Source: Asticcacaulis sp. EMRT-3
GTDB lineage: Bacteria; Pseudomonadota; Alphaproteobacteria; Caulobacterales; Caulobacteraceae
Reading direction: 5' to 3'
Length of the DNA stretch: 64,000 bases
Assembly: GCF_030027245.1 (NCBI RefSeq)
Contig: NZ_JASERT010000001.1
Location: 2,658,501 to 2,722,500, forward strand
Positions 57,448 to 64,000 of this stretch are shown in pieces. The translations under genes and the position numbers were made by a program. Below the pieces are notes generated by a model. That model had not been told where the DNA came from. It searched no databases and worked only from the letters and a program-made list of their open reading frames with translations. Positions within the stretch are counted from its first letter, which is position 1, and each line of letters begins with the position of its first letter.

Positions 57448-58683
57448 ATGAGACTCACTTTGCTGGCGAGCGCTGCTCTCGCTGCACTGGCATTCGCGGG
57501 AACCGCGTCTGCAGAACAAGCAACAGGTTGGTACGGGGGACTTGACCTCGGCTACAATTCGATGGGCAACTATAAGGCGCGCTCTACCGGCAACATGCCG
57601 GACGGCAGCCCTTATGTTTACAACGTATCGACCAAGGACAACTGGGCTGGCTTCGCCCGCCTTGGCTATCGCTACAGCCCCAACTGGCGCGTTGAATTCG
57701 AAGGTGGCTACCGCCCCGGCGACATCGATTCGGCCACTGGCTTCCAACGTGACTATCCGGATGGTCTTACCAATCCGCGTGACACGGCGCTGTGCACCAC
57801 CGGCGTCATCCGTGGCGCCAGCGATGCCTGCGGCAGCCCGAAGGGATCGTTTGAACAATCGACCCTGATGGTTAACCTCTATTACGACATCCTGCCGGAA
57901 TCGCGTCTGCATCCGTTCGTCGGTGTCGGCGTCGGTCTTGACCGCGTTAAGGCCAAGATGCTCGGCCAGTTGTCGACCAGCCCTGCGGGCCCTGGTGGTG
58001 GCGTTTCCGATCTGAGCATGGTCGGCAAGGATACGGTGCCTGCGGCGCAATTCCTGGCCGGTCTGGCCTGGAACGTGTCGGATCGCCTGGCGATTGACCT
58101 GACCTACCGCTATCTGGCGGCACAAAAGGCCAGCTTCAACGCCGGTATCTCGCCGGCTGGTGGCTGGCAACAACCGGGTGAATTCTCCGGCAAGTTCGAC
58201 GATCAGACGGTAACCATCGGTCTGCGTTATGCCTTTGCTTCACCGCCGCCCCCGCCGCCGCCTCCCCCGCCGCCCCCGCCGCCTCCTCCCCCGCCTCCGC
58301 CTCCGCCTCCCCCGCCGCCGCCTGCGCCTCCTCCGCCTCCGGCGTATGAAGCCCGTCAGTTCATTGTCTACTTCGAGTTTGACAAGTCGGATCTGACCTC
58401 GGATGCGCAAGCGGTTGTTCAGGCTGCTGCGGATTACGTCAAGGCTGGTAATGCTGCCCGTATCGTGGTCGTCGGTTACACCGATACCTCCGGTTCGGCT
58501 GCTTACAACATCAAGCTGTCGGAACGCCGCGCCAAGACTGTGGCGGACTCGCTCGCCGGTCTCGGCGTCGATGCCTCCAAGCTGGCGGTTGACTGGAAGG
58601 GCGAATCCGATCCTGCCGTTGCTACTGGCAATGGTGTGAAGGAACCGCTGAACCGCCGTGCGACGATCGACATCACGTTCTAA
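57448..58683 (+). CDS. OmpA-family outer-membrane protein with poly-proline linker
   Basis: 411 residues. Signal peptide about 1-22 (ALAFAGTASA). An eight-stranded OmpA/Omp25-type barrel (about 23-262; TGWYGGLDLGYNSMG, RLGYRYSPNWRVEFEGGYR, LHPFVGVGVGLDRVK, LAIDLTYRYLAAQ) leads into a nearly pure proline linker of about 35 residues (about 266-302). The C-terminal OmpA peptidoglycan-binding domain (about 305-411) has FIVYFEFDKSDLTSDAQAVV and VVGYTDTSGSAAYNIKLSERRAKTVADSL with the Asp/Arg pair that holds diaminopimelate. It anchors the outer membrane to the wall. Codon use is biased as in highly expressed genes. Confidence 0.95.
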   Translation: MRLTLLASAALAALAFAGTASAEQATGWYGGLDLGYNSMGNYKARSTGNMPDGSPYVYNVSTKDNWAGFARLGYRYSPNWRVEFEGGYRPGDIDSATGFQRDYPDGLTNPRDTALCTTGVIRGASDACGSPKGSFEQSTLMVNLYYDILPESRLHPFVGVGVGLDRVKAKMLGQLSTSPAGPGGGVSDLSMVGKDTVPAAQFLAGLAWNVSDRLAIDLTYRYLAAQKASFNAGISPAGGWQQPGEFSGKFDDQTVTIGLRYAFASPPPPPPPPPPPPPPPPPPPPPPPPPPPAPPPPPAYEARQFIVYFEFDKSDLTSDAQAVVQAAADYVKAGNAARIVVVGYTDTSGSAAYNIKLSERRAKTVADSLAGLGVDASKLAVDWKGESDPAVATGNGVKEPLNRRATIDITF

Positions 58684-58729
58684 GTACAGAACGCGATTAC
58701 GATCCGATCTATGGTTCGCTGATATTGGG

Positions 58730-58759
58730 AAACCCGGCCTGTTCGCAGGCCGGGTTTTT
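58730..58759 (+). terminator. Intrinsic terminator of the OmpA-family gene
   Basis: A perfect 12-base stem AAACCCGGCCTG/CAGGCCGGGTTT with a TTCG tetraloop (58742-58745), followed by TTTTT counting the stem end. One of the strongest terminators in the window. Confidence 0.93.
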
Positions 58760-58848
58760 CATGTCTGCGGGTCTTCATTTTGAACGTGACCACAAGGCCG
58801 CAGCGATGGTAAGAGGGCCTGAGCGCGTTTCGGTCTGTCGCGCAGCTT

Positions 58849-59892
58849 ATGAGAGTCATCATGACACGTATCGTTCCGGCGGAATGGGAGACGCACAAGG
58901 CCATGTGGCTTGGTTTTCCAAGCCATGAAAACCTGTGGCAGGACGATCTGATCGCCGCTCAGGCCGAGGTGGCCGCCCTGGCGCGCACCTTGTGCGAACT
59001 GGGCGATGAGCATGTCCGGCTGATGGTGATGGGTGAGGCCGCCCACGCGGCAGCGCAGGAACTGTTAAGCGACGTGTCGCGGCTGGAGATTGTCGATGGC
59101 CGTTTCGGTGACATCTGGTTGCGCGATACCGGGCCGATCTATGTGTCGGAAGACCGCGATGTGGCGGGTCTGCATCAGACCATGCCGGTCGGGTTTCGCA
59201 ATAATGGCTGGGGCGGCAAATACCAGCTTCCGCACGATGATGAGGTGGCGGCGCAGATCAGTGCCAGTGACGGGTTCGCGCTTCAGGCCGAGGATTTCAT
59301 CCTTGAGGGCGGAGCGCTCGACCATGATGGCCAGGGCACGGTGCTGACCACCAAGCAATGCCTGCTCAATCCGAATCGCAATCCCGGCTGGTCGCTGGAC
59401 AAGGCCGAAGCGGCCCTGTCGCGCAGCCTGGGCGCGCGCAAGGTGATCTGGCTTGATGACGGGCTGATGCACGACCATACCGATGGCCATGTCGATAATC
59501 TGGCGCGCTTTGTGGCGCCCGGCGTGGTGGCCTGTCCGGTGGCCTATGGCCGCGATGATGTTAATGCCCCTGTCTATGATCATACGGCACGGCTTCTGGC
59601 GGGTCAGACCGATGCGCGCGGCCAGCCTTTGCAGGTGGTGCGCATTCCATCGCCCGGACTGGTGAAGGATGCGGACGGTGAAATCGTGCCGGCCTCACAC
59701 ATGAATTTCCTGATCGCCAATGACTGCGTGGTCGTGCCGATCTATCATGAGCGCCCCGGCGAACTGGCCGTCGAAGGCTTGCAAAGCCTGTTCCCTGAGC
59801 GCCGCGTGCTGGGGCTTTCGTCGCGCGCCATCCTGACCGGCGGTGGTTCCTTCCACTGCATCAGCCAGCAAGTGCCATTGATCAAGGCCTAA
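58849..59892 (+). CDS. aguA: Agmatine deiminase
   Basis: 347 residues, peptidyl-arginine-deiminase fold. Converts agmatine to N-carbamoylputrescine. MTRIVPAEWETHKAMWLGFPSHENLW, IWLRDTGPIYV, FILEGGALDHDGQGTVLTTKQCLLNPNRNP, the His in DHTDGHVDNLARF, and the nucleophile Cys in GGGSFHCISQQVP are all present. ATG 58849 or 58861. The next gene starts 1 base after the stop. Confidence 0.95.
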   Translation: MRVIMTRIVPAEWETHKAMWLGFPSHENLWQDDLIAAQAEVAALARTLCELGDEHVRLMVMGEAAHAAAQELLSDVSRLEIVDGRFGDIWLRDTGPIYVSEDRDVAGLHQTMPVGFRNNGWGGKYQLPHDDEVAAQISASDGFALQAEDFILEGGALDHDGQGTVLTTKQCLLNPNRNPGWSLDKAEAALSRSLGARKVIWLDDGLMHDHTDGHVDNLARFVAPGVVACPVAYGRDDVNAPVYDHTARLLAGQTDARGQPLQVVRIPSPGLVKDADGEIVPASHMNFLIANDCVVVPIYHERPGELAVEGLQSLFPERRVLGLSSRAILTGGGSFHCISQQVPLIKA

Positions 59893-59893
59893 A

Positions 59894-60775
59894 ATGACCA
59901 AAATCGTAACCGTTGCTGCCCTGCAAACCACCTATGGCCCGGACATGGCCGCCAATATCGCCAGAACCGAGGCTCTGGTGCGCGAGGCAGCGGCCAAGGG
60001 CGCGCAGATTATCCTGCCGTCCGAGCTGTTCCAGGGCGAATATTTCTGCGTGTCGCAAGAAGAGCGCTGGTTCGCCACGGCCTTTGCCTGGCGCGAACAT
60101 CCGTGCGTGATCGCCATGCAAAAACTGGCGGCCGAACTGGATGTCGTCATCCCGACCTCGATCTACGAAAAAGAGGGGCCGCACTATTTCAATTCGCTGG
60201 TCATGGTTGATGCGGGTGGCGAAGCCCTGGGCGTTTATCGCAAGAGCCATATCCCCGATGGCCCCGGCTATCAGGAAAAATACTATTTCCGGCCCGGCGA
60301 TACCGGCTTCAAGGTGTGGGACACGAAATATGCCCGCGTCGGCGTCGGCATCTGCTGGGACCAGTGGTATCCGGAAGCGGCGCGCTCTATGGCCTTAGCG
60401 GGTGCGGACATCCTGATGTACCCGACCGCCATCGGATCGGAACCGCATGACGCCGAACTCGATACCGCCGCGCCGTGGCAGCGCGTCATGCAAGGCCATG
60501 CCGTGGCCAATGTCATGCCGGTGGTGGCGTCAAACCGTATTGGCACGGAAAGCCTGATTTCGCCGCAAAACGGGGCAGGGCAGAGCTTTTACGGCCACAG
60601 CTTTATCGCCAATCATCGTGGCGACAAGCTGGCGGAATTTGGCGCGCGCGAAGAAGGCGTGCTGGTGGCCAGCTTCGATCTCGATTATCTCAATACCCAC
60701 CGCGCCGCCTGGGGTTTTTTCCGCGACCGTCGACCGGAGCTTTACAGCGCTCTGTCGAGCCCGCGTCCGGCTTAA
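59894..60775 (+). CDS. aguB: N-carbamoylputrescine amidase
   Basis: 293 residues, nitrilase superfamily. Hydrolyses N-carbamoylputrescine to putrescine, completing arginine-derived polyamine synthesis with aguA. The Glu-Lys-Cys triad is visible: Glu in ILPSELFQGEYF, Lys in YRKSHIPDGPGYQEKYYF, Cys in GVGICWDQWYPEAARSMAL. Overlaps the convergent rsuA gene by 4 bases. No speA-type arginine decarboxylase is in the window. Confidence 0.95.
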   Translation: MTKIVTVAALQTTYGPDMAANIARTEALVREAAAKGAQIILPSELFQGEYFCVSQEERWFATAFAWREHPCVIAMQKLAAELDVVIPTSIYEKEGPHYFNSLVMVDAGGEALGVYRKSHIPDGPGYQEKYYFRPGDTGFKVWDTKYARVGVGICWDQWYPEAARSMALAGADILMYPTAIGSEPHDAELDTAAPWQRVMQGHAVANVMPVVASNRIGTESLISPQNGAGQSFYGHSFIANHRGDKLAEFGAREEGVLVASFDLDYLNTHRAAWGFFRDRRPELYSALSSPRPA

Positions 60776-61476
60776 GTCATTTTCAGCAGGCCGTCGCGTT
60801 CGGCGGGCTTGAGGCGTCGCCATTTGCCAAGGGGCAGATCGCCCAGGGTGAGCTCGCCCATCTGGGCGCGATGCAGGCCCTCGACATGGTTGCCGACGGC
60901 GGCGAACATGCGGCGCACCTGATGATAGCGGCCTTCATACAGCGTCAGGCGGGCGGTTTTTTCGCCGGTCACCTCCAGAAAGGCCGGTTTGAGCGCGTCT
61001 TTCTCGCTGTCCAGCACCAGTGTGCCAGAGGCGAAAATCCCGGCATAATGGGGATCAATCGGGCGGGCGCAGGTCACTTCGTAAATCTTGGCGACGTGGT
61101 TTTTCGGCGAGATGATCTTATGCAGATAATCGCCGTCATCGGTGAATAGCAACAGGCCCGATGTGTCGGAATCGAGCCTGCCGATGGTGGACAGCACCGG
61201 CTTGCGCAGGGCGAAGCGTGGCGGCAAAAGCTCATAGACCAGATGGCCGCGATCCTTCAGCGAGCAAACATAGCCGACAGGCTTGTTGAGCAGCAAAACC
61301 ACGCCGAAATCGGGATCGAGCGGGCGGCCCTTATAACGAATGTTATAATGCGCAATCGCGGCATCATCGGCCAGCAGCCCGCCCTCAGCATCGCTGAACA
61401 CGCCCAGGCGCAGAAGTTTCTGCACCTCCTTGCGGCTGCCATAGCCGAGATTGGCGAGGTGCCTGACCAGCTTCAC
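60772..61476 (-). CDS. rsuA: 16S rRNA pseudouridine synthase, RsuA family
   Basis: 234 residues. N-terminal S4 domain (KLVRHLANLGYGSRKEVQKLLRLGVF), then the catalytic domain with Asp in IGRLDSDTSGLLLFTDDGDYLHKIISPKNHVAKIYEV and the C-terminal LYEGRYHQVRRMFAAVGNHVEGLHRAQMGELTLGDLP. RsuA modifies U516 of 16S rRNA. RluE/RluF-like specificity cannot be excluded. Its start overlaps the methyltransferase stop (61473-61476). Confidence 0.92.
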   Translation of the reverse strand: MKLVRHLANLGYGSRKEVQKLLRLGVFSDAEGGLLADDAAIAHYNIRYKGRPLDPDFGVVLLLNKPVGYVCSLKDRGHLVYELLPPRFALRKPVLSTIGRLDSDTSGLLLFTDDGDYLHKIISPKNHVAKIYEVTCARPIDPHYAGIFASGTLVLDSEKDALKPAFLEVTGEKTARLTLYEGRYHQVRRMFAAVGNHVEGLHRAQMGELTLGDLPLGKWRRLKPAERDGLLKMT

Positions 61477-62498
61477 GACAGGGGCTTGCTGCGCGGGCCG
61501 ACGGCGCGGAACACCTTGTAATAGTTATTCTGCGCGCTGACTGCCACATTCTTGAAACAGGCGTCGAGCGTCTCTTCGTAGGGCAGGTGGCGATTGGCGA
61601 CCAGCCAGAGTTGGCCGCCCGATTTGAGCGCCGCCGCCGCCGAACGAATGAAGGCCTTGCCGATGTCATGGCGGTCGGCGCGGTCGGTGGCGTGGAAGGG
61701 CGGATTGCTGATGATGGCGTCATATTGGCCGGGCAGGGGCGTGGTGGCGTCGTGCCAGAAAAAGGCGGCGCGTTCACCGAACTTTGCCAGGTTTTGCCGC
61801 GCCAGATCGAGCGCGCGCTGTTCGGCTTCGATCACATCCATCTGGCTGACCGCCGGATTGCGCGTCAGCACATGATCGCTGAGATAGCCGAAACCACCAC
61901 CCAGATCGGCCATGCGGCCTTTGAAATTGTTGGGCAGATGATCACTCAGCAGCTTCGAGCCGGGATCGATATGGTCCCAGGCGAACAGGCCGGGGCGGCT
62001 GATAAAGCGGCCATCTTCAATGGGGCGCGGCGCATCGCCTTCGGCCCATTGCTGAAGCAAAGCCTGATCGACATGCGCCGGATCGATGGTGACCCAAAAG
62101 ACGCGGCACTTGTGTTTGGACTGGCTGGTGACTGGCCCCACAAGCGCCTTCAGGTCGTTTTCGACCGTCCTGGCGCCTTCGTGGTTAGCGGCAGCGGCCA
62201 TCACCACGCCGCCGGTGCCAGCCAGACGGACGGCGCGGGCCAGCAGGGCGCGATATTCCTCACGGGCGCGCGGCGGCAGGACGAGCACCAGCGGGCAGGG
62301 GCCGGGGCCTGCATCCGCCGGTTTGAAACCGGCGCGCAGCAGGGCATCATGGGCAGGCTTGAAGCTCTGCTCGCAGACCAGCCGGTCGCGCGGCGCATCG
62401 CTGACACGGGCGCGCAGAAAAAGCGTCGGCTGGGCGGGCCAGTCGAGCGAACCGTCTTCAAACGGCAGCAAAAGGGTTTCGATAACGGGATCCATCAT
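61473..62498 (-). CDS. RsmC-like rRNA guanine-N2 methyltransferase
   Basis: 341 residues with two related methyltransferase-like halves, as in RsmC/RlmG. The C-terminal half is active: ADLGGGFGYLSDHVL (SAM-binding), DVIEAEQRALDLARQNL, DAIISNPPFHATDRADRHDIGKAFI (the NPPF motif typical of N2-guanine enzymes). The N-terminal half lacks these motifs. Coupled to rsuA by a 4-base overlap, so both genes act on 16S rRNA in one unit (inference). Start ATG 62498 or 62495. Confidence 0.88.
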   Translation of the reverse strand: MMDPVIETLLLPFEDGSLDWPAQPTLFLRARVSDAPRDRLVCEQSFKPAHDALLRAGFKPADAGPGPCPLVLVLPPRAREEYRALLARAVRLAGTGGVVMAAAANHEGARTVENDLKALVGPVTSQSKHKCRVFWVTIDPAHVDQALLQQWAEGDAPRPIEDGRFISRPGLFAWDHIDPGSKLLSDHLPNNFKGRMADLGGGFGYLSDHVLTRNPAVSQMDVIEAEQRALDLARQNLAKFGERAAFFWHDATTPLPGQYDAIISNPPFHATDRADRHDIGKAFIRSAAAALKSGGQLWLVANRHLPYEETLDACFKNVAVSAQNNYYKVFRAVGPRSKPLS

Positions 62499-62539
62499 GG
62501 CCAGCCCTATGGCACAGCAAGCCGTAAAAGCAAAGCGGC

Positions 62540-64000
62540 TTACAGCCGGTAGATGCGCGCTTCCCAGCCACGCATCACCGGCGGCGCATCCTCGTAATTA
62601 CCGAAAACACAGCTTCCGGCAAACCCGTCCGTTATAACATCGTCGCTCGACATATTCAGAGCGATCAAAAAGCCGTCTGTCCCGATAGAACGTTTGTAGA
62701 TAAAAAGCGCCGGGTGATCGGGCAAAAGATCGGTATAACGTCCGTATATAAGAGGCAAGCTATTGGATCGTAGAGAAATTAAACGTTTGTAATAACGTTG
62801 AATGGGCGCGTCCGAAGCTGCATCCGTTGCCACATTCGCTTCTGAAAAATCAGAAGTGTGTGCGAACCACGGTGCGACCGGGCTGAAGCCTGCGTTCTTA
62901 CCGGCGTTCCACGCCATTGGCAGGCGGGCGTGATCACGGCTGATCTTATTCTGGTCGGCGAGGAACTCGGCAGGCATCATGCGGCCCGTTGCCACCGCAT
63001 CGCGCCAGGCGTTTTTCGTCCAGACATCATTGAACTGTTCAATGTCGGTGAAGCGGGCATTGGTCATGCCGATCTCATCGCCCTGATAGATGAAGGGCGT
63101 ACCGCGCAGGGTGAGCAGCAGGGTGGCCAGAACTTGCGCCGATTTGACGCGCCATTCCGGCCGGTCGTCGCCATAGCGCGAAACGAGGCGCGGATTATCG
63201 TGGTTGGACAGGAAGACGGCGGGCCAGTCGTGCGGGCCGAGTGCCGCATCCTGACGGGCGAAGATGGCCTTCAACTCCGGCAAGCGCCACGGCTTCCAAC
63301 GGCCCTGCGCATCGCGGTCCACCTCGACGGGGGCGAACTGAAACACCATGTCAAGTTCGCCGCGTCTCTCATCGATGAAATCGGGCGTCTGTTCCAGCGT
63401 CACGCCAAAGGCTTCGCCGACAGTCATCGTGTCGTAATGATCAAGCACTTCGCGGCGCATCTCATGCAGATAGTCATGCACATGCGGGCCTTGCGTATAG
63501 ACATATTGCGGGCGGCTGCGCAGTTCGGCGGGCAGGTCGGGGAAGCTCTTGTCCTTCGAGATAAACGGAATGACATCCATGCGGAAGCCATCGACGCCCT
63601 TATCCAGCCAGAAGCGCATCAGCTCATGCACCTCATGGCGCACCTTGGGATTATCCCAGTTCAGATCGGGCTGTTTTTCGTGGAAGAGATGCAGATAAAA
63701 GGCGTCGCCGTCGCGCTGCCAGGCCGAACCGCCGAAGATCGATGTCCAGTCATTAGGCGGCTGGTCACCCTCGTGCCAGATGTAATAATCGCGGCAGGGA
63801 TTATCTGGCCCCTTCCGGCTTTCGACGAACCAGCGATGCTCATCGGAAGTATGGTTGACCACCAGATCGATGATCAGCCTCATGCCCCCGGCATGGATGG
63901 CGGCCAGCAGGTCATCGAAATCCTGCATGGTGCCGAATTCCGCGCCTACTTTTCGATAGTCGCGGATGTCATAGCCATTATCGGCATTGGGCGAATCAAA
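62540..64000 (-). CDS. Alpha-glucosidase, glycoside hydrolase family 13, 5' end outside window
   Basis: About 487 residues visible. The upstream frame is open to the right edge (FDSPNADNGYDIRDYRKVG), so the N-terminus is missing. GH13 regions: LIIDLVVNHTSDEHRWF (region I), GFRMDVIPFISKD with the nucleophile Asp (II), TVGEAFGV with the acid Glu (III), FLSNHDNPRLVSRY (IV). The long B domain and C-terminal beta domain match the oligo-1,6-glucosidase/alpha-glucosidase subgroup (GH13_23 type). It releases glucose from maltose, isomaltose or sucrose-like substrates. No signal peptide can be judged. Confidence 0.93.
   Translation of the reverse strand, partial: FDSPNADNGYDIRDYRKVGAEFGTMQDFDDLLAAIHAGGMRLIIDLVVNHTSDEHRWFVESRKGPDNPCRDYYIWHEGDQPPNDWTSIFGGSAWQRDGDAFYLHLFHEKQPDLNWDNPKVRHEVHELMRFWLDKGVDGFRMDVIPFISKDKSFPDLPAELRSRPQYVYTQGPHVHDYLHEMRREVLDHYDTMTVGEAFGVTLEQTPDFIDERRGELDMVFQFAPVEVDRDAQGRWKPWRLPELKAIFARQDAALGPHDWPAVFLSNHDNPRLVSRYGDDRPEWRVKSAQVLATLLLTLRGTPFIYQGDEIGMTNARFTDIEQFNDVWTKNAWRDAVATGRMMPAEFLADQNKISRDHARLPMAWNAGKNAGFSPVAPWFAHTSDFSEANVATDAASDAPIQRYYKRLISLRSNSLPLIYGRYTDLLPDHPALFIYKRSIGTDGFLIALNMSSDDVITDGFAGSCVFGNYEDAPPVMRGWEARIYRL

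Overview
The window is about 60% GC and densely packed with genes. It reads as a chromosomal segment of an alphaproteobacterium in the Caulobacterales, most likely Asticcacaulis or a close relative (an inference, not proven here). The evidence is a hemC-hemD-mic60-hemY cluster divergent from tsaD-gpsA, a perfect alphaproteobacterial LexA box (GTTC-N7-GTTC) at dinB, a fabA-fabB-fabI operon, an hslV with a short propeptide, and scattered enzymes for plant polysaccharides (PL4, GH3, GH13). No phage, integrase, transposase, plasmid gene or CRISPR array was seen.

Layout. 0-3 kb: a three-gene signalling operon on the minus strand (CHASE3-PAS histidine kinase, Rcp1-like response regulator, receiver-kinase hybrid cut by the left edge). 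3-7 kb: DUF883 protein, Gfo/Idh/MocA oxidoreductase, DUF72 protein, SOS-controlled dinB and tRNA-Thr. 7-14 kb: hemC, hemD, mic60-like mitofilin and hemY on the minus strand, divergent from tsaD-gpsA. 14-21 kb: an orphan P-loop ATPase with a winged-helix tail, a secreted double-VOC protein, a GH3 beta-glucosidase, an SDR paired with a MmyB-type regulator, and a creatininase-family amidase. 21-29 kb: acs, small hydrophilic proteins, alkA, a trypsin-fold protein lacking its catalytic residues next to a DUF350 membrane protein, rlmN, brnT-brnA and a DUF3175 protein. 29-36 kb: a MoeB/ThiF protein, then hslV, two small paralogous membrane proteins and hslU with every junction overlapping, then DUF3144, nth, an ATP-grasp ligase, adenosine kinase and Smr. 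36-43 kb: a PAS protein that looks like a dead kinase, tRNA-Gly, rhamnogalacturonate lyase, a D-2-hydroxyacid dehydrogenase and an SH3 protein. 43-54 kb: fabA-fabB-fabI, a 121-bp tandem repeat, a Bcr/CflA efflux pump, GSTs, YceI, DUF1993, DUF4442, a cytochrome b561/molybdopterin oxidoreductase pair, ybaK and an ABM protein. 53.5-64 kb: a secreted cupredoxin with a GGDEF-EAL protein, tRNA-Ser, an OmpA-family porin, agmatine deiminase and N-carbamoylputrescine amidase, rsuA, an rsmC-like methyltransferase and a GH13 alpha-glucosidase cut by the right edge.

Most genes are housekeeping. The more unusual content is: (i) two related membrane proteins translationally coupled between the HslV protease and its HslU unfoldase; (ii) a pseudoprotease/DUF350 pair; (iii) a kinase-like PAS protein with no phosphoacceptor histidine and no ATPase domain; (iv) an orphan Orc/Cdc6-like ATPase; (v) a rich set of non-coding palindromic repeats, several in pairs, two inserted in frame inside genes and one supplying the C-terminus of a protein.
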